A DNA stretch of 64,000 bases, from positions 12,756,379 to 12,820,378 of the forward strand of contig NC_086184.1 of NCBI RefSeq assembly GCF_023053635.1, given 5' to 3'. This DNA comes from Elgaria multicarinata webbii (lineage: Eukaryota; Chordata; Lepidosauria; Squamata; Anguidae). The notes under the pieces are model-generated. The model was given only the letters and a program-made list of their open reading frames with translations, searched no databases and was not told the DNA's origin. Below, piece by piece: positions 31,801 through 42,126 of the stretch; the first letter of the stretch is position 1; the number at the start of each line of letters is the position of its first letter. Made by a program: the position numbers and the translations under genes.

Positions 31801-34800
31801 GATGATGACCAAAAACAACAAAAATGGGAGTCCTTTTGTTGTGGTATAAGTGTGCTATTGAGGAGCTTGTGTTTTATTTATCCTTACTCAAGAGGCCTTC
31901 TCTGCTGTGCAGTTTAATATTTGCAAGCAGCTCATGCTGCTTTTAAGTGTGCTGAGGACTTCAGAAATTCTAGTTGCTTTGGTGGAAACTTTTAGGGTGT
32001 TCACTAAAGTGGGAAGAGTTCAGCATTTTGGGTTTCTCCCTGTCCAAATACATACTCCAGCTTCATGAGAGAACTTATACAAATCAGAAAGTGTCGCTCT
32101 GGGGTAATGTTAACATGTAATACCTGGTTTGAATCCTCCAGTGCCTGTAAAAAGCAATTTAGTACTCAGGGTGAGTCTTTTGCTGCTCTGTTGCCCTGCC
32201 TCATTCCCAGAACTGAACGGCTCTCCCAGATGTCATCGTCTTCTACTCGTAACCTTTCCGCGTTTTCCCACTGCTGCTTCTGTCCTCTTTCTCAGCACAC
32301 AAAATCCGTTAAAGAGAAATAGACAGAATTGCTTCACAATGCCTTCTGAGTTGTAGTGCTAGGAGTCCTCTGTCTGGAAGCACCATAGGGTAACTGGGGT
32401 CAAGTAGGCCCCAATTGAGTAGTATTTTTTAGAAAGACCCAATGATATATATCAGAATCCGATTTCATGTAAAAAAATAAAATTGTATTAAGAATTGTTT
32501 GTAGTACAAGAAAAATATTTACGTAAGTGTCTGATCTGTAGAGACCCCAATGTTTAATTGCTGTGGTTTATTGCGGGTTCTCCATATATATCCACTTTTC
32601 TGCTAATTCCAAAAATGGAGGTTTGAATGGAAAAAATACTAAATATTTTTGACATAACACAGTTGTGGTGGTGTTAAATTTTGACATGTTGGGGGGCCTA
32701 TATCCAATATTGTGATCATGCAGTATTTTATTCCCCCTCCCCCATTCATTTTAGTTGGGGTGTAACTGACCCTAATGCCATTTTAAATTATGCCTGCAAA
32801 TTAAAGTATAAAAACAAACAGAAGGGGTGTTGAACTGGACTGGAGTTCTCTATACCCCTTCCCCCCCCCCAAAAAAAGATGGGAAGTTATTTTTTTTAAA
32901 AAAAGATCTGGTAGTTTGAGCTGCTATTGGTTACCAGTTTAGGGAGATCTGCTGCTACTACTGGTTTACCACAAATTTTAAATGCATGGAAGAAAATGCA
33001 ATGTTGGGATTAACCTACCTCATAGGATTGTTGTGAGGATAAAATGGAGAGGAGGAGAACCATGTGAGTCATCTCAGGTTCCTCGCAAGAGGAAAAAAGG
33101 TAGTATATAAATGTAATAATAGTAAATAAATACTGCATAGCTGAATGTTTCTTATTTATTTATTTATTTATTACATTTTTATACCGGCCAATAGCCGAAG
33201 CTCTCTGGGCGGTTCTTAGTACTTTAAGAACAGATAACGTACGGGCCTGCCATCTGCATGTGGCTTCCCTTGGCATCTGCCGGGGCCTCAGCACCCCTGT
33301 CAGGCCACCATTGATGCTTGTCTTGGAAACCCACCCCTTTTAATTTTCTATACTGCTCTGGAGCGACACGACATTGGGGCAAATTAAAGCTGTGATTCTC
33401 AGATCCAGCTGATACTCTCTGCCTACGTCTGCTCTTGTTGCTCACCTCTGCCAGGTAAATTGGAGGAAGGCCGTTGACTTGGGCTGGGGGAGGACAACCA
33501 CTTTCAGTCCGAGGGCATTTTGGAGAAATTCTTGGGGCTGCACTCCAGTGGTGAGTGGGGGCTAAAACCAAAAGGCAGCTGGCCCTGGTAATGTATTGCA
33601 TATAATATGGGTAGCATATAAAATTTCAATTCTTCATCGTGGTCTCTATGCATCACACATATGGGCTTTGCGCCTGCGCAGACACCAGACCGGAACCTTC
33701 TATAGCTGAGTGGAACGTTTTTGGCGGGAACCCCTCCCCACACGCTACCGCGCATGTCCATGGGGTTCCCGCCCTCACCTCAGTTCTTCGTCGTCCGCCA
33801 TTGTGCACAGACCTGTTCAACCGAACCTCTAGCATTTCGTATAACTTCTCCTTTTTACTATCTTCTTCGTTCCTCAATCTTTTCTAAACTTCTTCTAAAT
33901 CCTTTTCTTACAAATTTTCTTATATTTCAATTTCATATCCTGGTAAATGATGATTATCTAAATCCAGCTGTAGGCATGGATAATTTATGTGTTATTCAAA
34001 AGCAGGTCTCACTGTGTTTAGTGGGGCTTACTATGGGATTGAAGTCACAACTGATGCACCCGGGTGTGAATGCACAAATACATTTGCATAAAAAGACATA
34101 TCCAGGAAGTGTAGACTCCGACCAAGTGTCAATATCATCAACAAAACACAAAGGAGGTTGCTTACATGTAGGGATCTCTCAAGAGATTGCAATGTATATC
34201 TTGAAGTCCTGCTACAGCGCTAAAAGCCTTGATTTTAGGCCCATTGCTCAACTATAGCTGCAGGCTAGGCTGTAATCAAAAGTAGCAAACTGTGGAATGT
34301 AACTTGCTGAATGCCACTATTTTTCTGGAAATGGTAGCATAGATTATTGTTGACTAAGAATCAGCATTTTCAAGGGAAGTCAGTCTTTTTGCATGCAAGC
34401 ATAGATTTGTGTATGAGCAATGGAACTTACTGCTCCTTGAATAGCTGCTCTGTGCTGCCCAAGGAAGCTGCTTCTGAAAATGTTTATGGGGGCAGGGGTG
34501 GGAGAGACACCTCTTCCTGTGTGCTTCTCTGGATGTGGAAGTTGCATAGCTTCTGATGCCTAGCTTTGGCAAGGGGAAAGCCAGTATTAATTGCTGCAGT
34601 TGCACGTTCTGGAATAATGCCTTCCTTAAAGATTTGGCTTTTTAAAATAACAACAGCAACATCATTCCAGAAAATTACGTGAATGGGATTATCAATGCAA
34701 GTTGCTTTGAGGTATTGGTGCAATTAATCACCTTCAGATTCGCAGTGAATGGGCTCCATTGTGAATAACATGAAGTTTTGGCAGATAGGTACTGTGTATT

Positions 34801-37800
34801 TGAAGAGTAATAGTCTGCTATTCAAAGGCTGACTGCTCATAAACATGCATCTGTGCAAAGTGTTGCACAGGAAATAAAGTCCTTGGCTCTGGCAGCAGTA
34901 AACTCAGTGTGATGCACACTGTAGAAAAATTTTCCTTTTTCAAATGAACGTAGAGATTGAATAGCATTTGTCCTACTAATGCTGGCTCATGAATTGAAGC
35001 TTCTTTTTATTAGCTACAACTCCGGTCTTGCGTTTGGTGTTAGCTTTTCTAAAAATGGATCAATTTAAAACTAACTATAGTTACAACAATAAGAGTTGTG
35101 GCAGCTGCCAGCATAGGTTTATAACGTACTTGCTGCTCCTTATTTTATCAATACCGGGTTTGTTGAAATAATAGATGTGGTTACTGGGCAGCAGGCGGTC
35201 CTACCTTGATCCTGTTTGGTTAACGTTGCAAGTAATACGACTTCCTTATTGCACAGTTGATTTACCATTCAGATAACAAAGTTATAAATCAACATGAGTT
35301 GCATAGATTACGTACAGCGTGATTCTATACATGTTTACTCAGAAGCAAGTCCCATTGAGTTTACTAGGACTTACTTCCAAGTAAGGGGGTTTAGGATTGC
35401 AGCCCTAATCTCCAGCTTTCAAAGCAATCAGCAAGTAGTCAAACAGGAAATGACGTGGTGAAACCAGTGGTGTAGTGGAACCAGGGATCACAAGACTGAA
35501 TTGATGGGATGTTGTGATTAGCAGGAATGTCTTCTGCCACTCCTTCCCCTCTTAGCTTCCCTATTTTCTCTGTGCCTAGCTGCTCTCCTTACAGTTCCTG
35601 GGATGGCAGCAGCCGGGCGGGTGTGAGTGTGGATTTTCCAAGCAACAATAGATGTTTGTGAGCTATCCCTTTTGTAACAGAAAGGCCACGGTTGGTTTTC
35701 TGTCCCCCCATCCATGTACCAGTCATGTGACTGGCATTTCCCGTGCTGCGTGGCAGGTTGCCATGGTGGGGGTGGCTTCTCACCCACTCCACAACCCCTA
35801 CTCAAGCCATGGGTTGTAGGGTGGGTATAAGCCATCCCTGCCGCACTGCATGCCGGGTTCGGATGACATGGCAGCATGTAACACAGAGCGGGTAACTAGG
35901 GAAATGCTTAGCCAAGATGGGTTGTTTCCCTGCTTGTTAGAAGCCAACTTAATTTGGAATGGGAATTGATCTTGAATGGGCAGTTAAGACCCATTAGCTT
36001 TACAAGCACATATACAATACATGGAGAGAGAGATGGATCAACACAGCCACCCACATTTTTGGACTTTTCCTTGGTAGCTATGGGAACAGTCATGATGCAC
36101 TTCAAAACTTCCCACTAGATAAGACTTCCTTAATTGTATAATTGTGGTGTGTCATTCCCCCCCCCCCCCCCGCCCCCTGGTCAAGCAATGTCAAGGGAAA
36201 GATTCTAGTTTAGTTTTTCTGTTTGCTTTTCTTTTAACATGGAGGGATTTCTGTACCCAGGGGAGAAGCGTTCAGAAATGCCACACATACCTGTGTCTGA
36301 AATAGCCCAGTTTAATGTAGACCAGGCATAAGTTTCCCATTTGGACTTCAGTGTATGTTTGATTTATTGTTTTTTTTTTTCTGATGAGATACTTCTCATT
36401 TCCTGGCAAAACATGGAAATCCTTTGAAATGGACTCAACTTGATTTGTGTGTGTGTATCTCTTTCAGGTTCCTGTTGCATGCAAATCCTGCCCGTGTGGG
36501 TATATATTTATTAGTCGAAAACTCTTGCATGCTAAACGTTCGGAGAGGCTGCCATCCTCTGCAGGTATTGTTCTACTTGATGGCTATTCCCATTGTGTAA
36601 AAGTGGTTTCTTTCTTCCTTCCAAAAGAAAAATCAGTGGCAGGGGGAAGGGTTCTAAGCCTTCCTCAACCTGCTACCCTCTGGAATTGTTGGAAGACAAC
36701 TCCCAGCATCTCTCTGGAAAGCGCCCCCTCTCCCAATATTCCTGACTGCAGCCTCTGGCCACTGCCTTCCCTTTTTCTTTTAAGTGCTCGGATAGCTGTA
36801 CATGTGCAGAGCCATTTTCAGGATTTTTTTTTAAAGCCATGGGTAGGTCAGGAACTACTGGTAGATTTCTGGGTGAATTGCAGTAGATCAGCAAGGAATT
36901 CTGACTCCCAATTGTTTAACAATAGCAGGAACAAAATGGCTCCTCTCCCCGCCATCCTTCCCACCCCAAATTGGACTGCTGAAATGAAGAAAACTCAGGG
37001 GTGGATTTTCTTGTGTTTTCTTTTTTGGGGGCTGGCATTATAGAGATTATTGTAGGTTGGGTGGGTGGTGATGGTTGAGCATTGTCTTGCTAGAATTTGT
37101 TTGTGTTATTGTACCACCTTTGGAAAAATTGAACGTTCTCAAATTTAAAGGGGGGAAATGTTTTAGAGGTAACTTTAGTTTGACAGCGTTCTGCTTCTTG
37201 TATTAAAAAGCTTGTGGGCAAGGAAGCTAGGTAATGGTGGGAGAGCTACCATGGTGGGAATGAAGTAAAAGCTCTGCTTGGTTAAGCATCTCTTAAAATG
37301 TGCAATTAAATATAAGGGTAATGTGTTGAAACAGAAAGCAGAAGTGAGGCTAAGAGAAGACGGACAGAGAGGGTCCGAAGAGAGAAGATCAACTCTGTGG
37401 TAAATAAAGACTTAGAAAATAGGAGAAGATCCAGATCCAACAGCCATTCAGAGCACAGCAGAAGAGGACGAGGACGACCAAAGACTACCTCGGCCAAAAA
37501 GCACGAAGAAGAAAGAGGTATAAGAAACAGCTTGCTGGTTTATCATGACGCAAAGTCCGCAAGCTTGTGGGGTCTATGTATGTGTGTGTATGTTTTTTCC
37601 CCTCTGGGCTAGGAGTAAGAGCTTCCACTTTGCTTTTATGATTATTTCTGTACCCTGGTCAGACTGACGGGGGAGTGTTGTGATAGGGAAGGCGAGATTC
37701 TTTCCTTTGAGGAAACTAGAATTGTTTTTATAAGATATACTTAAAGGATCAACTTGAGAACATGCCTGATCTTTAAGATCTGCTTCACACACACCCCTTT

Positions 37801-40234
37801 TTTTGGGCTCCCTCCAACTTCAGAGATTTAGGTTGATAGTGAATAGAACAGGCCAAACCATCAAGCATCCTACCACCATTTCCTCCTCCTACCTGAATGG
37901 TGGAGGCAGGAAGCAGGGGTACAGAACACAGATGGTGGGGCAGGGCCACCCTTTTCAGCTGTAAACCTGAATGGGGTGGGGGCAGGAGATTGTCCCCAAC
38001 CTCCTGCACTACAGAAATTCAGGGATACCAGATCCTAATGATCACAGTATATGGCTACCAAATCTAGCCAAAATTGTACACCCCTGATTATTAATCTTGA
38101 ACAGTATAACCATTATAAAATCAGGGCAGTCCCAGTTATCTGAAACTTGGCTTTAAGAATATTTTTGGTCAGATCTGTAAACTGGATATTTTTTTAAAAA
38201 AAGTTAAGATGCAGCAATTTAAAGATCGTTAATGTGTGTGCTGCCTTTTCCTTTTTTCGCACACTGAAAACATACTTCCTAGTTTTTCTTTGGGCAGGTG
38301 ATGTTGGATTGTCTCAAAAACTCAAGGTAATTATAGGGGTCTTGCCCTTCCTGGGTTTGGTATAAATTGGTTGCTTGTTAATAGTTATTATTGGTTAAAG
38401 CCTCTTTTTTAATAGGTGATACATTTGTGAGTAAAAATAAGTTTTCTTCATCTCTGTGAGACAAGGTTGCATATTCCTAGGAGGACCCTCGGTTACGGTT
38501 GCTAATTACCAATTGAGTTTGTTTCATAGCAGGGGTGCATAACTTCTTTCAGCCCAAGAGTCTTAGGGGCTGCATTTAAGCATATTTTAGTTTAAATTTC
38601 CTACTGCTTGCAACCAAGGCATTTCAACGTTTCAAATTGCACAAAAGCCAGGAACCTACTAATCAGTCTGTGAGCTGGATTTGGCCCCAGGGCTAAGGTT
38701 CTGCACCCCTGATTTATAGGAAAGCATCTTTACATAATCTTCAAATGAGCGAAAATGCATGCATAATGCATTTGGCTGCAATCTATCCCTCCGTAGGCAC
38801 AGCACTCATGGGCAGAGGGGTCCTAATATGTGTCTTCCCTCTGTGCGTTCAGATACCATTCCAGAGCCATTCAGAGAACAGGATGGCTTATGTGAGACTC
38901 TCAGATCCCTCTCTGGCTGCTCCCTCAATTAGTCAAGGAATGGAAGCTGAGAGCTCACGTTTTCTCCCAGGACGAGTCCCGAAGTGGGAAATGACAGACG
39001 CGCACAGGCTTCCACTTCCCCGTAATGTCCCGGTGTATGTGCTTGTGTGCACACGTTGAGGGGTAGCTGTGAATCAGCTGTTGCGCCCACATGGAAGAAG
39101 ATTGTGCCTATTTTTGCATTTCTGTGAATGAGCAAATTAGAATAGCGGATAATGTTCATCACAAACCCAAATAGCCAAACGTGCAACTGAATGACCATGG
39201 AAGATCTCAGCAGGAAAACAAACCATCAAACCGGACTAGGCTAAACTGATGCATGGCCATTTGGAGGATGTTTTTACTCAGAGTGGTGATGTCCGTGTGT
39301 TATGTTATGGAACAGCCCTTGCTATTGGTTATAAGGAACAGATGCTTTATAAATTGTATCCCAAATGGAAAACAAATAGGTCATCTTTACGTCATTCTAA
39401 AACTCCGTGTATGCGCTTTAAAAAAAACAGCCCATTTCCTGGATATATTTAGATTCTTCTTTCAACCAGCAGTCCCTTTGAATATAACCCAGTTGTTGAG
39501 TTTTAGAAAAGCAATTTTCCTCTTCTACTGAAATCATGTAATGGGATCATATAGCATGAGTTCAGAATAGAGGGTAACCAAATGAAATAAGATGAAACTA
39601 AAGAAAAGTTTAGTAAAATCAGAAAAAGCAAAAGGACTAATGTTGTGTCATTGGTTGTGGGGCTATTAACACAATCTGAAATGTATCCACGGTGTAGATA
39701 CGGGTGAAATTTGCTGGCAACAAAAGTAGGGCAAGGAATGTTGTGTTCATGTCCTTGCTTGTGAGTGTAGAAGTATCCCATCGGTGTATCAAGGCCCGTA
39801 TGCCAATAGCTAAGGAGTGGGAGGGGGCTGTGGTTCCCACCTCTTGCTTGTGGGTTTCCCATTGGGGCATCTGGCTGGCCATTGTGCAAACAAATGCTAG
39901 ACTAAATGGGCCTTGGGTCTGATCTAGCAGCACCCTTTACATTCTTCATTGCTTGGACAAGGTGGAACCTGGCCTAATCCAGCAGGGCTACTCCAGTATT
40001 ATTATGTGAAATGTAACAGGTAATGAGTGTCTGTGTTCCCAATTCCCATTGGTCTTTCTGCTTTTAAAGAAAAGTTGAAATATTTGTGGTTCATGTGCGT
40101 TTTCTTCTTCTACAGAAAAACAAGAAAAAGAAGTTGACATGTATGCAAACCTGTCTGACGAAAAGGCCTTTGTATTTTCTGTGGCCTTGGCAGAAATAAA
40201 CAGAAAAATTATTAACCAGAGACTTATTCTTTGA
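24889..40234 (+). CDS. C16orf87: C16orf87 homologue (UPF0547 family, MHAP1), four coding exons
   Basis: Joined exons 24889-24954, 36468-36564, 37335-37517 and 40116-40234 give 465 bases: 154 residues and a TGA stop. I recognise it from near identity to the human protein of the same length. Residues 16-32 form a Cys cluster (C16-x2-C19-x7-C27-x2-C30-x-C32), the zinc-ribbon-like UPF0547 domain, ending in CGYIF. A basic stretch follows ([12 protein letters not shown], about 61-72), then an Arg/Ser-rich segment (84-98), an AT-hook-like RGRGRPK (98-104), an acidic/basic charged stretch (109-121), and a conserved C-terminus including [18 protein letters not shown]. From family knowledge it is a small, probably nuclear protein reported with MIER1-HDAC1/2 complexes; DNA contact by the AT-hook-like motif is inference. 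The start has A at -3. All introns are GT-AG with phases 0, 1, 1. No defect is visible. Confidence 0.97.
25535..25595. repeat. Short interspersed squamate-type repeat (intron 1)
   Basis: GCACAGCCCTAGGAACGTCT, CTCAGGAGTAAGCCCTGTTG and AGTTCAATGGGACATACT fit one half of the imperfectly palindromic repeat described at 23959. Confidence 0.6.
25913..26012. mobile_element. Palindromic element with TGGAGGGCATCAGG ends
   Basis: CCTGATGCCCTCCACATGTT and CATCTGGAGGGCATCAGG are inverted ends; the inside has ACTGCAGCTCTGACC and GAGAGTTGTAGTCCAAAAC. Diverged relatives occur at 30690, 36657, 40953 and 42031. It fits a common reptilian non-autonomous DNA element. Confidence 0.75.
26105..26330 (-). mobile_element. 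tRNA-headed CORE-type SINE
   Basis: On the minus strand the head has a B-box-like GGTTCTAGTCC and GTGTTGGACTGGGACTCAGG, followed by the core GTGACTTTCAACCAGTCACA, CTACCTCACCGAGTTGTTGT and a tail ending in AT-rich repeats. This is the order of a tRNA-derived SINE of the CORE/MIR type with a LINE-like tail. Confidence 0.75.
26598..26800 (-). mobile_element. tRNA-headed CORE-type SINE, diverged
   Basis: Same order as the copy at 26105 but more decayed: on the plus strand GTCCTCACACAACTATGTGA, GACTGAGAGTCAGTGACTGG, CCCAAAGTCATCCAATGTGG and TCCAGTCCAAGTTTAAGCAC. Confidence 0.65.
26990..27545 (+). mobile_element. L2-like LINE 3' end with nested MITE
   Basis: Translated pieces ([29 protein letters not shown]) and the non-coding tail GAACGGCCCAGAGAGCTTCG followed by GGTATAGAAATATAAT fit the end of an L2-type LINE. 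The MITE at 27175-27283 is inserted between the coding end and the tail. Confidence 0.7.
27175..27283. mobile_element. Palindromic MITE, TTCAGAAGACACC family
   Basis: 109 bp; ends GCCCTGTTCAGAAGACACCT and GGTGTCTTCTGAACAGGGC, flanked by TATT on both sides. Closely related to the copies at 10544, 11916 and 13695. Confidence 0.9.
27546..28745. other. Intron 1 stretch without recognised features
   Basis: No exon or named repeat was found. Short frames lack motifs. Confidence 0.4.
28746..28815. repeat. (GT)n(GA)n microsatellite
   Basis: A TG dinucleotide run with a few C interruptions passes directly into an AG run, about 70 bp in all. Confidence 0.97.
28816..30684. other. Intron 1 stretch, mostly unassigned
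   Basis: No exon was found. The part near 30415-30510 (TTCTGTACTGCCCTTTAATT, AATAACAAGAAGCACATTAA) looks like a decayed LINE or SINE tail. The rest is unassigned. Confidence 0.4.
30780..31380 (-). mobile_element. LINE reverse-transcriptase fragment
   Basis: On the minus strand 31308-31057 translates to a decayed reverse-transcriptase stretch: [32 protein letters not shown] and [20 protein letters not shown], which line up with the LLVLLDLSAAFDT, GVPQGS and LFNIYMKP region of L2/CR1-type LINEs. The sequence to about 30780 has the character of the same element (CATCTGCATATTG). It is a dead copy. Confidence 0.65.
31551..31650. repeat. Short interspersed squamate-type repeat
   Basis: GGCTGCAGTCTGAAACATGC, GGAGTAACTCCTATTGGAAA and CTTACTTCTGAGCAGGCATG form a diverged palindromic copy of the repeat at 23959. 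Confidence 0.6.
31651..32999. other. Intron 1 stretch without recognised features
   Basis: Contains a C-run followed by an A-run near 32862-32878. An 85-codon frame at 32065 has no motif. Nothing else was recognised. Confidence 0.4.
33000..33140 (+). mobile_element. CORE-type SINE 3' part
   Basis: TAACCTACCTCATAGGATTG, TTGTGAGGATAAAATGGAGA and CTCAGGTTCCTCGCAAGAGG, ending in an AT-rich tail, match the 3' half of the SINE seen in reverse at 26105. Confidence 0.75.
33149..33235 (-). mobile_element. L2-like LINE tail
   Basis: (TTTA)n, then the complement of CAGAGAGCTTCGGCTATTGG and a GGTATAAAAATGTAATAA end. It is the same tail as in the plus-strand copy ending at 27545. Confidence 0.75.
33627..33890. 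other. CpG-containing module in intron 1, probably transposon-derived
   Basis: A GC-rich island inside AT-rich intron DNA. TGCGCCTGCGCA (33669-33680) is one base off an NRF1 site; TTTGGCGGGAA (33720-33730) is a perfect E2F-type site; a second TTCCCGCC lies at 33766-33773. GGCGGGAACCCC and GGGGTTCCCGCC form a 12-bp perfect inverted repeat with a 27-bp loop. The pattern suggests the promoter part of a transposable element, but I cannot assign the class. Frames here are unremarkable. Confidence 0.5.
33891..35320. other. Intron 1 stretch, mostly unassigned
   Basis: A diverged short interspersed repeat is at about 33970-34050 (GTTATTCAAAAGCAGGTCTC, GTGGGGCTTACTATGGG). No exon was found. Confidence 0.4.
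35321..35407. repeat. Short interspersed squamate-type repeat, well preserved
   Basis: ATTCTATACATGTTTACTCA, GAAGCAAGTCCCATTGAGT, GGACTTACTTCCAAGTAAGG and GGATTGCAGCCC. The two halves are near inverted copies. It is the best preserved copy of the family in the window. Confidence 0.75.
35690..35950. repeat. Possible decayed palindromic element
   Basis: CCATCCATGTACCAGTCATG, GGGTTGTAGGGTGGG and GATGGGTTGTTTCCC resemble parts of the element at 41579-41960. The ends are not defined. Confidence 0.35.
36161..36175. repeat. Poly-C tract
   Basis: A run of about 13 C with one G, in intron 1 about 300 bp before exon 2. Confidence 0.85.
36468..36564 (+). CDS. C16orf87: C16orf87 coding exon 2
   Basis: The acceptor TCTCTTTCAG precedes GTTCCTGTTGCATGC. 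It encodes [32 protein letters not shown] and one base of codon 55, then the donor GTATTG. It completes the Cys cluster begun in exon 1. Confidence 0.96.
36657..36760. mobile_element. Decayed palindromic element (intron 2)
   Basis: CTCAACCTGCTACCCTCTGG and TTGGAAGACAACTCCCAGCA resemble the element at 25913-26012. The right end is lost. Confidence 0.45.
37335..37517 (+). CDS. C16orf87: C16orf87 coding exon 3
   Basis: The acceptor GTTGAAACAG is weak in pyrimidines but the reading frame and the conserved [16 protein letters not shown] start fix the edge. It encodes the basic, Arg/Ser-rich and AT-hook-like region up to KKHEEER, then the donor GTATAAG. Intron 2 is only 770 bp, intron 3 is 2.6 kb. 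Confidence 0.96.
38530..38711. mobile_element. hAT-type MITE (intron 3)
   Basis: CAGGGGTGCATAACTTCTTT at the left and GTTCTGCACCCCTG at the right are the inverted ends, with 182 bp in all. The flanks TTTCATAG and ATTTATAG agree at 6 of 8 bases, consistent with an 8-bp target duplication. Confidence 0.8.
40116..40234 (+). CDS. C16orf87: C16orf87 coding exon 4 and stop
   Basis: The acceptor TTCTTCTTCTACAG is strong. It encodes [20 protein letters not shown] through KIINQRLIL and TGA, the most conserved end of the protein. Confidence 0.96.
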
Positions 40235-40700
40235 TTATCCGGTTGGGACCTTTGCATGCCAGGTTGTTTAAGCCAGGTAGTGGATTTTGAACATCTGGGG
40301 AGGCTGTCAAACGGCAGCTCTGGCCCCTGCATCAAAGAAAGCCAAATGTTTTTTCCTGGCTGAATTCTCTGCCGTTGTTGCTGTTTTGGAGCCTGCTGAC
40401 TTCTTGTTACTGCTAATTGTCAAGGAGCAAAATGACCAACACTTTGCTTGGGGGGAATGTGGGGACAAATCAAAAGCAAAATCCTTTACTCCTGCAAAGA
40501 CAGCTTCTAGAAGAACTCTGCAGAGATTTTGAATGAAAAAACTAAACACTGTTTCTTTGGACACTTCTGCAATGAAAATGCAATATTTTAATTTAAATTT
40601 CCTTCACAACATAGGTTCCAGATTTTCTGCTATATTGAAGCTTATACTTGTATATAGTTAACCTAACATTTTAATAAATGGATATTCTAGTACTTTATTG
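40235..40700 (+). terminator. C16orf87: C16orf87 3' UTR and polyadenylation signal
   Basis: A canonical AATAAA lies at 40673-40678, about 440 bases after the stop, followed by a GT-rich stretch (TGCTGGTTGTG, about 40706-40716) suited to the downstream element. Cleavage is expected near 40695. No repeat is inserted in the UTR. Confidence 0.8.
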
Positions 40701-40831
40701 CAATCTGCTGGTTGTGAAATTGGGAATATGATTGGAGAGGTAAGAGTTGAACCACTATTGGGTTTTTTGTTTTTGCTTTGGACTTAAGCGTTGGTATACA
40801 CATGGTTCTAGAGTTAATAAATAGCTGACCA

Positions 40832-40920
40832 AGACTGCAGTCCTATATACACTTACCTGGGAGTAAATACCATTGAACTCCGTGAAACTTACATCTGAGT
40901 AAACATGCATAGGGTTGTGA
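40832..40920. repeat. Short interspersed squamate-type repeat
   Basis: GACTGCAGTCCTATATACAC, TTACCTGGGAGTAAATACCA and CTGAGTAAACATGCATAGGG, the same family as 35321. Confidence 0.7.
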
Positions 40921-40952
40921 ATGATGCCTACTGTGACTTACGTACAAATCAG

Positions 40953-41019
40953 TCTTCCCCAACTAGGTGTTGTCCAGATGTGTTGGACTACAACACATCT
41001 CAGGTTGGGGAAAGCTGGC
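40953..41019. mobile_element. Short palindromic element
   Basis: TCTTCCCCAACTAGGTGTTG and CAGGTTGGGGAAAGCTGGC with an inner TGTTGGACTACAACA. A short relative of the element at 25913. Confidence 0.65.
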
Positions 41020-41139
41020 ATAGGTTATCTAAGGAGAGGCATACTCTCTTATGTGATAGTGAAGGGAAGATTTATTTTCTAAGATACTATTTTGCTAGTC
41101 TGGATGCTATAAGTACTTGTATTTAAAATAATTAAGTTT

Positions 41140-41360
41140 GGGTTGGATCCAAGCTTAGTCAGGTTTAGAGAAGATCGAATGAGATCAATGAGACCTAAGT
41201 TAGTCATGACTAAAGTTCCAGTGATTTCAATGGATCTTCTCTAAGTTGTTCATGATAAACTTGACCTTTTGATTTCAATAAGTCTGCTTTCAACATGACT
41301 AAGGGCACAATCCTATGCATGTTTAGACAGAAAAAAGCCCTACAGCTCAGCGTTCCTCAT
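41140..41360. repeat. Decayed interspersed repeats
   Basis: GCACAATCCTATGCATGTTT followed by AGACAGAAAAAAGCCCTACA (41300-41345) matches 23878-23925. The part before it contains two inverted halves around GATCTTCTCTAA and AGAGAAGATCGAATG. Confidence 0.55.
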
Positions 41361-41578
41361 GTCCAATATTGTCTCATCTAAGGGGAGCTTTCCAGGGTTT
41401 CAGGCAGAAGTTTTATCTCTGAGCAGATTACGGACTGTGGCAGCAGCTAAAAGAAAAGGAGTGATACAGGTGAGTAGAGTAAGAGGCACATTTCTACCCT
41501 TGGAAAATGATTTGCAATGCAGACCTGTATCAAGTCAACAGGCTTCGTGGTGTCAGCCCAGGGACCTTGTTAACATGT

Positions 41579-41960
41579 AACAACAACCCATGGGTAGTTG
41601 GACCCGAGCAAGAGTGTTGCCGCCTACCCACTCTCTTCCTCTTCAATTCTGCTTTTGTGAACAACCCAGAAACGCCCCATTCCTAAATGCTCATCATGAT
41701 GTGTAGACATGGAATGCTGGGTTATTGAGGGGGAAACAATCCAGAGTTTTAATCCATAATTTGTTGTTGGGTTAAAACAGGGTTGTTTCCCCCTCAGCAA
41801 CCCTGAGTTCTGGGTTTGCACATCATGACTATCCTGGATTGTTTATGAAGGTAGAAATGAAGTGGCAAACAGACAGGTGACAGTATGTTCTCTCACTCCT
41901 GCACATCCCTGACTAACTATGGGTTGTTTAACCTAGAGTTGATCATGATGTGCGAACCAG
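41579..41960. mobile_element. Long inverted-repeat element with AACAACCCATG ends
   Basis: AACAACCCATGGGTAGTT at the left is matched by AACTATGGGTTGTTT at the right. Inside, ATCATGATGTGTAGACATGG and GGGTTTGCACATCATGAC, and GGGGGAAACAATCCAGAG and GGTTGTTTCCCCCTCAGC, form further inverted pairs. It is non-coding. The class is not assigned. Confidence 0.65.
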
Positions 41961-42030
41961 GGCTATGACTTCAAATGCAAATTGCCTTATAAAATTTTAT
42001 TGCCTTTGTGGCAAAAAGAAGTCTGTATCA

Positions 42031-42126
42031 TGAGTAGGGGACCTGTGGCCCTCCACATGTTGGAGTGACTGGGGCTAATGGGATTAGAGTCCCAACGACT
42101 AGAGGGCCACAGATTCCTCACTCCTG
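42031..42126. mobile_element. Palindromic element
   Basis: GAGTAGGGGACCTGTGGCCC and GAGGGCCACAGATTCCTCAC are inverted ends, about 96 bp. It is similar in design to 25913-26012. Confidence 0.65.

Noticed and set aside
36447-37043. 198-codon frame starting near exon 2 of C16orf87
   Set aside because: Only the part 36468-36564 is a true exon. The rest reads through a donor site into intron 2, which contains a repeat.
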